64,000 nt of DNA from Sciscionella marina DSM 45152 (GTDB lineage: Bacteria > Actinomycetota > Actinomycetes > Mycobacteriales > Pseudonocardiaceae): positions 1,054,001-1,118,000 of the forward strand of contig NZ_KB905380.1 in NCBI RefSeq assembly GCF_000379465.1. The letters are read 5' to 3'. Position 1 is the first letter of the stretch. Every line of letters begins with the position of its first letter. This document shows, piece after piece, positions 17,225 to 25,893 of this stretch. The notes beneath the pieces were generated by a model. That model was given only the letters and a program-made list of their open reading frames with translations. It ran no database searches and had not been told where the DNA came from. A program made the position numbers and the translations under genes.

Positions 17225-18159
17225 GCCGGTTCCAGGCCCGCATCCGCGAGCGCCGCGGAGATCTCGGCGAGCGAGCGCGCGTCGGTGATCGGCAGCTTCG
17301 GTTTCCTCGGGAACCCGCCCGGCTGGCCGAGCAGGTTCATCGCCGCTTTAAGCGAAGCCTGCATGCCGCCATAGCGCCAGTTGTAGCCATCGGTCCCCGG
17401 CCCGCGCAGCCGGTGCATCAGGGCATCGGAACGCTCCGCGATGCGCAGCGGCTCCTCGGTCTCCCCGCCCCAGGCCAGCTCGAAAAAGGCCGAATACCGG
17501 GAACCGAGCAGCATGCCGGAACCGAAATGCCCGTCCCCACCGAATCCGCCGCGCAGCAGCGACAATCCGAGCGGGGAGAGCAGATGCCCGAACACCACCA
17601 GCCGGTCACCGATCGCGCGGATGGTGGCCAGCAGATCGTCCAGGCTCGCGGTGCTCTGCTTGACCCCCACCACGTTCGGCAGATCGGCGAGCTCGGCGAA
17701 CCGCTCGGGCCGGATATCCGTGGCCGCGTCCTGCGGGAAGTTGTACACCCAGGCCGGGAGGGCGACCGCGCCGAACACGGTCTCGTAATACCAGCGCAGT
17801 TCCTCCGGTGTGGGCCGGGTCGCCGGTGGCGGGGCGGCCATCACCGAATCCGCGCCCGCCCGCTCGGCATGCCTGGCCAGCCGGACCGCCTCGTGCGGGC
17901 GGGAACTGGTCACCCCGATCACCACGGGCACCCGGCCGTTCGACCTGCGCACCGCGGCCTCGGTGAGCCGTTCCCGTTCCTCGAGGCTCTGCGCGGCCCA
18001 CTCCCCCGTACTGCCGTTGACCAGCAGCCCGTGCACCCCATCGGCGATGGAGCGCTCGACGATCTCCTCGAACGCCGCGAGATCCAGTTCCCCGGCCTCG
18101 GTGAACGGGGTCGGCAAGGCGCTCCAGTATCCGCGCCACGTCACGTCCCGGCGATCCAT
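17221..18159 (-). CDS. DapA-family aldolase/lyase
   Basis: A 312-residue class I aldolase of the dihydrodipicolinate synthase superfamily. It has NGSTGEW (48-54, matching GTTGE), Tyr139 in WVYNFP, and the Schiff-base lysine Lys167 in VGVKQS. The superfamily includes DapA, N-acetylneuraminate lyase and 2-keto-3-deoxysugar aldolases; without lysine-biosynthesis neighbours a catabolic lyase is more likely. It yields or consumes pyruvate, which pairs well with the 2-hydroxy-acid oxidase encoded by the next, overlapping gene. ATG 18159 is used; the longer open frame would run into the LysR gene. Confidence 0.88.
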   Translation of the reverse strand: MDRRDVTWRGYWSALPTPFTEAGELDLAAFEEIVERSIADGVHGLLVNGSTGEWAAQSLEERERLTEAAVRRSNGRVPVVIGVTSSRPHEAVRLARHAERAGADSVMAAPPPATRPTPEELRWYYETVFGAVALPAWVYNFPQDAATDIRPERFAELADLPNVVGVKQSTASLDDLLATIRAIGDRLVVFGHLLSPLGLSLLRGGFGGDGHFGSGMLLGSRYSAFFELAWGGETEEPLRIAERSDALMHRLRGPGTDGYNWRYGGMQASLKAAMNLLGQPGGFPRKPKLPITDARSLAEISAALADAGLEPA

Positions 18160-18256
18160 CGGCCACGCACCCTTCGCTGTAGTTCTCGGCTCGCCGATCA
18201 CCGTAGGCCGCGTTCGATAGTTATCCGTTGCGAAAACCAGGCAGACCGATACCCGA

Positions 18257-19159
18257 TCAGGTATTTTCGGGGCCGAGCTCCAGCAGCAGCTGGGAAAGCC
18301 TGCGCATCGCGGGCGAGTCCTCACCGCGGCGCCAGGCCAGCATCAGCTCGGAACGCGCGGGCGAACCGGTGAGCGCGGCGAAGTGCACCCCCGGCCGGGG
18401 CACCTGCGCGATGGGGCTGGACACCAGCGCGACCCCCTCCCCCGCGGCGACCAGGGTCAACAGCATCGGCGTGCTCTGCGCCTGGTGCGCGATGTGCGGG
18501 CTGAACCCCGCCGCCGCGCAACCGGAAAGGGTCGCGGTGATCATGCCCTGGCCGATCTCGCGGGCGTAGACGATGAAGTCCTCCCCGGCCAGTTCGGCGA
18601 GCCCGATCTCCGCGCGCGCCGCCGGATGCCCGGGCGGCACCGCGGCCACGAGCGGATCCGCGAACAGCGGGGCGAACTCCAGGTCCGGATCCACATTGGC
18701 CGGTGCGCGCAACACGGCGATATCGATCGCGTTGCTGTGCAGCGCCTCGATCTGTTCGTGGGTGTGCAGTTCGTGCAGCCGCAGGTCGACATCGGGGAAG
18801 GATTCGCGGAACCGCATCAGCACCCGCGGCAACAGCTCGATCGCCAGCGGTTCGACGTAACCGAGCGAGATCCGGCCCGCGTGCCCCTCGGCGATCCGGC
18901 GCGCGAGCTCCCCGGCCCGGTCCAGCCGCGCCAGCGCCACGGTCGCCTCGGCGAGAAAGGCCGCGCCCGCCTTGGTCAGGGCCACCTTGCGCGAACTGCG
19001 CTCCAGCAGCTTCGCCCCCACCGCCTGCTCGAGCCCCTGGATATGCCTGGTCAGCGGCGGCTGGCTCATGATCAGCCGCTCCGCCGCCCTGCCGAAGTGC
19101 AGCTCCTCGGCGACGACGCGAAACACTCGCAGCTGCTGGACCGTAGGATCGTTACCCAT
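18257..19159 (-). CDS. LysR-family transcriptional regulator
   Basis: A 300-residue regulator with N-terminal helix-turn-helix VVAEELHFGRAAERLIMSQPPLTRHIQGLEQ and a BenM/CatM-like effector domain. The start is ATG 19159 (MGNDPTVQQLRVF). It is divergent from the MHS symporter gene and upstream of the DapA-family gene on its own strand. An 8-bp element, CGATAGTT, occurs in both flanking promoters (18215-18222, and inverted at 19194-19201), so it may control both neighbours. The probable ligand is the hydroxy- or oxo-acid handled by this cluster (inference). Confidence 0.9.
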   Translation of the reverse strand: MGNDPTVQQLRVFRVVAEELHFGRAAERLIMSQPPLTRHIQGLEQAVGAKLLERSSRKVALTKAGAAFLAEATVALARLDRAGELARRIAEGHAGRISLGYVEPLAIELLPRVLMRFRESFPDVDLRLHELHTHEQIEALHSNAIDIAVLRAPANVDPDLEFAPLFADPLVAAVPPGHPAARAEIGLAELAGEDFIVYAREIGQGMITATLSGCAAAGFSPHIAHQAQSTPMLLTLVAAGEGVALVSSPIAQVPRPGVHFAALTGSPARSELMLAWRRGEDSPAMRRLSQLLLELGPENT

Positions 19160-19269
19160 AACAGCATGGATACCGCGAAAACGGGCAATGAACAACTATC
19201 GTTCGAGGATTAGCGTTTCGTCCACGACCTCATCGTGCCCAGTCATCCTGCCAACCGAAGGGACTCGCC

Positions 19270-20592
19270 GTGGCCGACACCGCTGTCGCCTCCCGGAAAG
19301 AGATCCGGCGCGCCGTCGCTGCCGGTGCGATCGGCAACTTCGTGGAGTGGTTCGACTTCGGGGTGTACGGCTACCTCGCGCCGATCATCTCCGCGAAGTT
19401 CTTCCCCTCCGAGGACGCCACCGCCGGGCTGCTCTCCACCTTCGCGGTGTTCGGCGTCGCGTTCTTCGTGCGCCCGCTCGGCGCGGTCATCTTCGGCCGG
19501 ATCGGCGACCGGTTCGGGCGGCGGCGCTCGCTGTCCATCGTGGTGATCACCATGTCCTCGGCGACCGCGCTGTGCGGGGCGCTGCCCGGTTATGCCCAGG
19601 TCGGTGTGCTCGCCCCGGTGCTGTTACTGATCCTGCGACTGGTGCAGGGACTCTCCGCGGGCGGCGAGTACGCGGGCGCGGCCACCATGGTCGTCGAGTT
19701 CGCCCCGCGCGAGCGCCGCGGCTTCTATGTCAGCGCGCTGTCGGTCACCACGTTCCTGGCCTCGATCGCCGGGGTCGCGCTCACCGCGCTGCTGACCACC
19801 TCCACGGGCACCGAGGCCATGGCCTCCTGGGGCTGGCGGGTGCTGTTCGCGGTCTCGCTCCCGCTCGGACTGGTCGGGCTCTACCTGCGCACCAAGGTCA
19901 CCGAAACCCCGGAGTTCGTGGCGCTTTCCGAACGCAGGCAGGTGGACAACGCCCCGGTCCGGGACGCGCTGCGCACCCAGCGCAAACCGATCGCAACGCT
20001 GTTCGGGCTGATCATGATCAACGCCGTGGCCTACTACGTGCTCGGTACCTACTGGCCCAACTTCCTCTCCGAGGACGCTGGTGTGCCCCGGGTGACCGCG
20101 CTGTGGTCCTCGGCCGCAGCCTACGGGGTGCTCGTGATACTCGCCCCGCTGTTCGGCACCATGGCCGATCGCTTCGGGCGCAAGGCGATGATGCTCTACT
20201 CGGTCATCGGCATGATGGTGCTGACCGTGCCCGCTTTCCTGCTCTCCACCCAGGGCGGTTTCCTCGCCGCGTTCGGCGGGCAGGTGCTCTTCGTGCTCGT
20301 CGCGGGCCCGACCAGCCTGGTCTCCAGCCTGGTCACCGCCGAACTGTTCCCCGCCCGGGTGCGCTACAGCGCCTCCGCGATCGGCTACAACCTCGCGTTC
20401 ATGCTCTTCGGCGGCACCGCGCCCTACGTGGCCACCTTCCTGATCGGGCAGACCGGTTCCAAACTCGCGCCCGCCATCTACATCGTGGTGATCGCGTTCA
20501 TCTCGCTGCTGGTCACCCTCGGCATGCTGACGGAGACCTCGCCGCGCAAACTCGACCGCGCCGGTGCCCCGAAGATGACGGAGTCAGTGTGA
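19270..20592 (+). CDS. MFS transporter, metabolite:H+ symporter (MHS) family
   Basis: A 440-residue 12-helix transporter of the KgtP/ProP/ShiA type. The N-terminal block GAIGNFVEWFDFGVYGYLAPIIS is diagnostic for the MHS family, and motif A appears twice, as GRIGDRFGRRRSL and GTMADRFGRKAMM. These symporters import carboxylates such as 2-oxoglutarate, shikimate or citrate, or betaines. GTG 19270 is the start. It overlaps the FAD-linked dehydrogenase by 4 bp, so the imported compound is probably oxidised by that enzyme. A TTA codon is at 19624-19626. Confidence 0.92.
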   Translation: MADTAVASRKEIRRAVAAGAIGNFVEWFDFGVYGYLAPIISAKFFPSEDATAGLLSTFAVFGVAFFVRPLGAVIFGRIGDRFGRRRSLSIVVITMSSATALCGALPGYAQVGVLAPVLLLILRLVQGLSAGGEYAGAATMVVEFAPRERRGFYVSALSVTTFLASIAGVALTALLTTSTGTEAMASWGWRVLFAVSLPLGLVGLYLRTKVTETPEFVALSERRQVDNAPVRDALRTQRKPIATLFGLIMINAVAYYVLGTYWPNFLSEDAGVPRVTALWSSAAAYGVLVILAPLFGTMADRFGRKAMMLYSVIGMMVLTVPAFLLSTQGGFLAAFGGQVLFVLVAGPTSLVSSLVTAELFPARVRYSASAIGYNLAFMLFGGTAPYVATFLIGQTGSKLAPAIYIVVIAFISLLVTLGMLTETSPRKLDRAGAPKMTESV

Positions 20593-21959
20593 CCGACCTC
20601 GCCGAACCACGCGCCCTGCTCGGTCCGGCCGGGCTGCTCGAACCGGGTGCCGAACTGAGCCGCTACGAGCGGGCCCCGAACCTGCTGACCGGGACCGCGG
20701 CCTTCGTCGCCCGGCCCGCCGGGGAAGGCGAGCTGACCGCGCTGCTCGACTGGGCACACCGGGAACGGGTCCGGCTCATCCCGCAGGGCGCCAACTCCGG
20801 CCTGGTCGGCGGCGCGCTCCCGGACGGCTCCGGTACTCAGGGGGTGCTCTCCGGCGAGCGGCTGCGCGACCGGTTCGAGCTCGACACCGGGAGCCGGACG
20901 CTGACCGTGAGCGCGGGCTGGCAGCTCGACGAGATCAACGAACGGCTCGCCTCGCACGGGCTCCAGCTGCCCGTCGAGGTCGGTTCCAGTCCCTCCGTCG
21001 GCGGCATGCTCAGCACCAATACCGCGGGTTCGCACCTGATCAAGTACGGCGATGTGCGCCATCGGGTGCTCGGGCTGCGGGCCGCCGTCCCCGATGGCGC
21101 GGGCACCGTGCTGGACCTGTCCCGGCCACTGCGCAAACGCAACGAGGGCCTCGACCTCAAGCAGGTGTTCATCGGCACCGGCGGCACCCTCGGCGTGATC
21201 ACCGAGGCGAGCTTCGAACTCGCGCCCCTGCCCCGTTCCCGGGCGACCGCTTGGCTGGCCGTGCCGGAATCCGGGCTGCTGGACGCGCTCACCACCGTCG
21301 AGCGGCACTGCGCCGATTCCCTCGCCGCGTTCGAGGTGGTCTCCCCCGCGGCGGCCGCCCTGCTCACCGAACGGCACGAGCACCTGCTCAACCGGATCCC
21401 GCGCGGCGAACACTTCCTGGTGCTCGCCGAGATCGCCGCCGATGACGAACGCGCCGAGGACCAGCTCACCGAGGCCCTGGAGGCCGCCGCAGGACAGGGC
21501 CTGCTGCACGACGCCCGGATCGGAGCGCCCCAGCGGATGTGGGAGGTGCGGCACGCGATCCCGGAAATCACCGAACGGATGCATCCGGTGCTCAGCCTCG
21601 ACCTCGCCACCCCACGCTCGGCCCTCACCCGGTTCCGCGCCGAGGTCCACACCCTGCTCGCCGAGGCGTACCCCGATATCCGCCCCATCGAGCTCGGCCA
21701 CTACGGCGACGGCGGGATTCACCTGATTCTTCCGCTGCCGCAACGGATCGCCGCCGACCGGGATCGCATCGACGAGCTGCGCATGCTCGTCTACGACCTC
21801 GCCGTGCACCGTTACGCGGGCAGTTTCAGCGCCGAACACGGGATCGGCCCGAAGAACCACGACGCGTATCTGCGCTTTGTCCCCGAAGCCGTGCGGACCA
21901 CCGCCGCGCTGCTGAAACGGCATTTCGATCCGCACACGGTGCTCGCACCCCTGCCGTAG
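20589..21959 (+). CDS. FAD-linked D-2-hydroxyacid dehydrogenase (GlcD/D-lactate dehydrogenase type)
   Basis: The 456-residue product has an N-terminal FAD_binding_4 (VAO) domain with LIPQGANSGLVGGALPDG and VGSSPSVGGMLSTNTAGSHLIKYGDVRHRVLGL. The C-terminal FAD-oxidase domain has GHYGDGGIHLILPLP (the metal/substrate histidine block) and FSAEHGIGPKN. These are the marks of D-lactate, D-2-hydroxyglutarate and glycolate dehydrogenases. It starts at GTG 20589 inside the symporter's stop region (GTGA overlap), so it should be translated with it. The pair suggests uptake and oxidation of a D-2-hydroxy acid. Confidence 0.9.
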   Translation: MTDLAEPRALLGPAGLLEPGAELSRYERAPNLLTGTAAFVARPAGEGELTALLDWAHRERVRLIPQGANSGLVGGALPDGSGTQGVLSGERLRDRFELDTGSRTLTVSAGWQLDEINERLASHGLQLPVEVGSSPSVGGMLSTNTAGSHLIKYGDVRHRVLGLRAAVPDGAGTVLDLSRPLRKRNEGLDLKQVFIGTGGTLGVITEASFELAPLPRSRATAWLAVPESGLLDALTTVERHCADSLAAFEVVSPAAAALLTERHEHLLNRIPRGEHFLVLAEIAADDERAEDQLTEALEAAAGQGLLHDARIGAPQRMWEVRHAIPEITERMHPVLSLDLATPRSALTRFRAEVHTLLAEAYPDIRPIELGHYGDGGIHLILPLPQRIAADRDRIDELRMLVYDLAVHRYAGSFSAEHGIGPKNHDAYLRFVPEAVRTTAALLKRHFDPHTVLAPLP

Positions 21960-21972
21960 CAGCTCGGCAGCG

Positions 21973-22152
21973 CTATACGGAGCGATTCCCGCGGGACCGG
22001 ATGGAGACCGCGATGACAGCGACCGTGCCGAGCAGGAACACCGCGGCGGCCAGGAGCGTCTGCCAGGGTTCCCGTGCGGACATGAGTCCCAGGAACGCCA
22101 CCGCCACGATGAGAACCTCGGCGATGAACAGCGATGCGGGCTTGGTCGTCAT
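21973..22152 (-). CDS. Small two-helix membrane protein
   Basis: A 59-residue protein with two hydrophobic stretches, SLFIAEVLIVAVAFLGLM and TLLAAAVFLLGTVAVIAVSI, and a basic C-terminus (RSRGNRSV). The start ATG 22152 lies 35 bp after the stop of the flavin oxidoreductase gene on the same strand, so the two probably share a transcript. I do not recognise a family. It converges with the preceding dehydrogenase (13-bp gap). Confidence 0.6.
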   Translation of the reverse strand: MTTKPASLFIAEVLIVAVAFLGLMSAREPWQTLLAAAVFLLGTVAVIAVSIRSRGNRSV

Positions 22153-22187
22153 CCACCCATGGTATTCGACGAATGCGGGTGGATCGA

Positions 22188-23060
22188 TCATCCGGCGGTG
22201 ATGAGCTGCTCGGCGACCCAGCCGGCGACCCCTTCGGGATAGGGCGCGTCCAGCCCGAGGACGATGTGCCCGAATCCGGCCTCGATCGCCGCGCCGATCG
22301 CGTCCCGGGTGCGGCCGGGGTCTTCGTAGGAGACCGGCAGATGGATCGAGCGGGTGATCGAGGCGGGATCCCGGCCGATCTCGGTGCAGTAGCGGTCGAG
22401 CAGGGCGCTGCGGGCGCGAACATCCGCGATGTCGCCGCCGGGAACGTTCCACAGGTCGGCGTGCTCGGCGGTCACCCGCAGCGTCGCGGCCGCCCGACCG
22501 CCGATCAGCAACGGCGGATGAGGCCGTTGCACGGGTTTGGGATTGCCGAACGCCCCGGTCAGTTCGTGGTGTTCGCCGTGGAAGTCGAACGGTTCCACGG
22601 AGGTCCACAACCGCCGGATGATCGTGCACGCCTCGGCGAGACCGGCGACGGCCGCCGCGGCGCCGTGATAGGGCAGGCCGTGTCCGTCGTACTCCCGCCG
22701 GGCCAAAGGATGGCTGGGGCGCGAACCCGCGCCGATACCGAAATCGAGCCGCCCGCCGGAGACGATGTCCACGGTCGTGGCGATCTTGGCCAGCATGGCG
22801 GGCGGGCGAAAACGATTGCTGGTCACGAGCAAACCCAGGCGTAGCCGCCGGGTCTGCGCGGCGAGCGCGGAGAGCAGCGTCCAGCCCTCCAGGATCGGCC
22901 CGTCCGGGTCTCCCCCGATGGGCATGAGGTGATCGAACAGCCAGGCGTGCTCGATCTCCGGGATCGCGTCGGCTTCCCGCCAGACCCGCAGCACGTCCTG
23001 GTAGCCGACCTGCATGGGTGCGGTGAGGATCCCGAACCGGGCACCGGATGTGTGCGGCAT
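22188..23060 (-). CDS. LLM-class (luciferase-like, possibly F420-dependent) oxidoreductase
   Basis: A complete 290-residue luciferase-like TIM-barrel protein. The N-terminal part has WLFDHLMPIGGDPDGPILEGWTLLSALAAQTRRLRLGLLVTSNRFRPPAMLAK, typical of F420-dependent members, followed by FGIGAGSRPSHPLARREYDGHGL and PPLLIGGRAAATLRVTAEHADLWN. The cofactor could be F420 or FMN. It is divergent from a TetR-family gene, with two palindromes between them, so it is the likely target of that repressor. ATG 23060 (MPHTSGARFG) is chosen over upstream in-frame starts because those would lie in the operator. Confidence 0.9.
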   Translation of the reverse strand: MPHTSGARFGILTAPMQVGYQDVLRVWREADAIPEIEHAWLFDHLMPIGGDPDGPILEGWTLLSALAAQTRRLRLGLLVTSNRFRPPAMLAKIATTVDIVSGGRLDFGIGAGSRPSHPLARREYDGHGLPYHGAAAAVAGLAEACTIIRRLWTSVEPFDFHGEHHELTGAFGNPKPVQRPHPPLLIGGRAAATLRVTAEHADLWNVPGGDIADVRARSALLDRYCTEIGRDPASITRSIHLPVSYEDPGRTRDAIGAAIEAGFGHIVLGLDAPYPEGVAGWVAEQLITAG

Positions 23061-23112
23061 CGAGGGCCGTCCTTCCCCTGTCTGGGTTCGCCGATCTGGC
23101 ATCATCGACGAA

Positions 23113-23152
23113 ACGGAACATGATTCCGTCAACAATACGGAACATTGTTCCG
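23113..23152. promoter_or_regulatory. Two TetR-type palindromic operators
   Basis: ACGGAA-N5-TTCCGT is at 23113-23129 and CGGAACA-T-TGTTCCG at 23138-23152. They share the half-site CGGAACAT with centres about 24 bp apart. They lie in the 119-bp gap between the divergent LLM oxidoreductase and the TetR gene, where a TetR dimer pair would block both promoters. Confidence 0.7.
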
Positions 23153-23179
23153 CTTAGCAACGAGGAAGGGAACGGCGCC

Positions 23180-23757
23180 ATGCCGGACGGGGGCACGCAG
23201 GCCAAGCGGGCGGATGCCCGGCGCAACAAGGAGACCCTGCTCGACGCGGCGGCCACGGTCTTCGTCGCCTCCGGCGTGGAGGCCCCGGTGCGCGATATCG
23301 CGGCCAAGGCCGGTGTCGGGGTGGGCACGATCTACCCCACTTCCCGAGCCGGGCGGACCTGATCATCGCGGTCTACCGGCACCAGGTCGAGGCCTGCGCC
23401 GAGGCGGGCCCGAAACTGCTGGCCGACATGGCGGACCCGCACGCCGCACTCGCGCAGTGGATCGATCTCTTCGTCGATTTCCTGGTCACCAAACATGGGC
23501 TCGCCGCCGTGCTGCAGTCCGGCGACGCGGGCTTCGACACCCTGCATGCCTATTTCCTGGACCGCCTCATCCCGGTGTGCGGCCGGTTGCTCGAAGCCGC
23601 GGCCGCCGCCGGTCGGGTCCGGTCCGATCTCGAGCCCTACGAACTCATGCGCGGCATCGGGAACCTCTGTGTCGGCGCGGAGAACGACCCGCACTACGAC
23701 GCCCGCCGACTGGTCGGGCTCTTGATCGAGGGCCTGCGCCTGCCGGGCCCAGCGTGA
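23180..23757 (+). pseudogene. TetR-family transcriptional regulator, frameshifted in its HTH region
   Basis: From ATG 23180 the frame encodes the TetR N-terminus: KETLLDAAATVFVASGVEAPVRDIAAKAGVGVGTIY. It then departs into a stop at 23362. One base back, from about 23340, the expected continuation FPSRADLIIAVYRHQVEA appears and runs to the TGA at 23757 with a typical ligand-binding domain ([43 protein letters not shown]). One base is missing around 23333-23340, where TAC CGN CAC would be expected. Restored, the protein is 192 residues. The operators upstream look intact, so this may be a recent mutation or a sequencing error. Confidence 0.82.
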
Positions 23758-23763
23758 CCGGAC

Positions 23764-25144
23764 TCAGCCGGAGGCGATCCCGAGGCGGCGGGACATATCG
23801 GAGCTGAACACCCCGTCCGGATCGGCGGCATCGCGAATACGGCGCCACTGCGCCAATCGCGGATACATCCGGGCGACCATCGCGGGCGTCGTCCGGGAGT
23901 CCTTCGCGAAATACAGCCGCCCTCCCGCATCGAGCACCTGTTCGTCGAGCTGCGCGCAGAATCGGCCGAGCCCGCTTTTCATCGGGAAATCGAGGCTGAG
24001 CATATAGCCGGGATGCGGCCAGGAAAGCGGAGCCGGGCTCGCCGTTCCCATGCGCTTGAACACGTTCAGGAAGGACAGGTGCCCGGAACGCGCGATGGTG
24101 CGCACCAGATCGGCCATCCGCTGCTCGGCCCCGTAGGGCACGGAGAACTGGTACTGGAGAAAACCCGCGCGCCCATAGGCCCGGTTCCACTCGCCGAGGG
24201 CGTCCAAGGGATGCAGGAACTGAGATATACTGGCGATCTTGCCGCGCGCGCTCGGGGAACATCCGGTGGGCCGCCGCACCCGCCACCCGCGAGGTGAGCC
24301 GGTTGACCATCCCGTTCGGGAAGATGTCCGGCAGCGTGGCCAGCTGCGGTGCGTTGAGCCGCAACGGTTCCCGGCGCAGTTTCGGCGGCAGGTCGTCCAG
24401 CCGGGCCGGCGATCCGCGGGAGAACGTGGCACGGCCGAGCCGGGCTCCCGTGGAGATCGTGTCCGGCACCGCAGCGGAGTACTCGTAGGCCTCGTCGGAG
24501 CCGTCGGTCAGCAACTCCATGGTCGCGTCGAGGTCACTGGTCCGGTCGTAATCGGCGAGGAAGTACGCGGTCTCCGTGCGCTTCAACCGCAGCCGCGCGC
24601 TCACGATGATGCCGGTCAGCCCGATCCCGCCCACGGTGGCCCAGAACAGTTCGCCGTCCGGTCTCTCCGGGGTGAGCGTGCGCACGCGCCCGTCCGCGAT
24701 GAGCAGATCCAGGGACAGCACGTGATTGCCGAAACTTCCCACGCTGTGGTGGTTCTTGCCGTGAATGTCATTGGCGATCGCGCCGCCGACCGTGACCTGC
24801 CGGGTGCCGGGGAGCACGGGTACCCACAGCCGGTGCGCCAATGCCGCGCGCATCAGGCGGTCCAGGCTCACCCCGGCGTCCACCTCGGCCAACGCCTCGT
24901 CCTCGTCGATGCGGTGGATCCGGTTCAGCGCGGTCATGTCCACCACAAGACCGCCGGAATTCTGCGCCGGATCCCCGTACGAGCGCCCGAGACCGCGGGC
25001 GATCATCCCGCGCGGACCCGCGCCGCGCACCGCGTTCGCGAGCGTTTCGGGATCCGATGTGGACAGTACGTGGGCGACCGTGCCACCGGCCCGCCCCCAA
25101 CCGCACAGCTCCCGCCGCCGCGGCACGATTCCGGGATATGCCAT
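23764..25144 (-). pseudogene. dprE1: DprE1-type decaprenylphosphoryl-beta-D-ribose 2'-oxidase, frameshifted
   Basis: Both halves align block by block with DprE1. The N-terminal FAD domain has [46 protein letters not shown] and [14 protein letters not shown]. After about 24250 the good reading continues in another frame with [28 protein letters not shown] and [10 protein letters not shown]. The frame change equals one extra base (or two missing) in the GCGCGCGCGG run near 24241-24252. DprE1 with DprE2 makes decaprenylphosphoryl-arabinose for the arabinogalactan wall. The residue aligning with the benzothiazinone-reactive cysteine reads Ser (MLSLDFP for the NxCVDFP-type segment). dprE2 is not adjacent. 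Start ATG 25144. Confidence 0.82.
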
Positions 25145-25231
25145 GTGCGCCAAGCTAATCCACCCCCGGTGCGGTCCGGGTCAAAAAGCCGTGACCGGCC
25201 TCGGCGTACGAGACCGGCCACGGGCGGGAGT

Positions 25232-25744
25232 TCAGTCCTGGGAGATGGCGGTGAACTGCGGGGAACCGCTCAGCGCGGTACCCGGCCAGGCGACGCCTAC
25301 CGGGGTGTTCGAGGCGTCCGAGGGCAGGTGGAACCGCAGTCCGGTCACCTCGGCAGGGCCCGGCTCGGGGCTGTTCGGAATGAGCACGGCGGAGCTCGCC
25401 GAGTGGTTCGCGTCGATGGTGACCTGTCCTGGCGTTCCACCGTTGGCCACGGAGCTCTGCACGCCGACCGGGGAACCGAACCGGTTGTAGAAGGTCGCGC
25501 CGTAGGGAGCGCCGCTGAGCGTGCAGTGAGTGTTCGCGTCCGCCGCGGTGTAGTGCAAGGTCACGGCGCGGTGCCCGGACGGCGAGTCCTGGGCCGGGGT
25601 CGCGGTGACCCGCACATCCATGTCCTTGCACAGTTGCGGTTCGGTGCTCGCGCTCGCCGCGGTCGCGGCGACTCCGGTCACTCCGCCGACAGCGGCGAGC
25701 ACGGCGGCAGCGGCGATGGTCTTGCGAACGGCGTTTCCGGTCAT
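25232..25744 (-). CDS. Secreted DUF4232-type protein
   Basis: A 170-residue exported protein. A Sec signal peptide covers about residues 1-32 (VRKTIAAAAVLAAVGGVTGV core, probable cut after ASA). The mature part is a beta-rich domain with two cysteines (CKDM and CTLSG, likely disulphide) and the pattern TLHYTAADANTHCTLSGAPYGATFYNRFGSPVGV, which matches DUF4232 proteins found in actinobacterial secretomes. No function is known. It has its own promoter region upstream; downstream on the same strand lies the dprE1-like gene. Confidence 0.82.
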   Translation of the reverse strand: MTGNAVRKTIAAAAVLAAVGGVTGVAATAASASTEPQLCKDMDVRVTATPAQDSPSGHRAVTLHYTAADANTHCTLSGAPYGATFYNRFGSPVGVQSSVANGGTPGQVTIDANHSASSAVLIPNSPEPGPAEVTGLRFHLPSDASNTPVGVAWPGTALSGSPQFTAISQD

Positions 25745-25893
25745 CGTGTCTTTCCCTCTCAGTCGCGCACCGGCCCCGAACCGGTACGTAATGAGGTTGG
25801 TGGGTCATTCACCGAACCTGATTTCACCCCGTCAGACGTTCCCCGCGGCGCGTTCGTGCATCCACTATGGGCTACCGCACTGCGAAGCAACCA

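Noticed and set aside
14450-17374. 974-residue plus-strand open frame
   Set aside because: It is a shadow frame over the amidase and antisense to the hydroxy-acid oxidase; no protein-like domains, Arg/Pro-rich composition.
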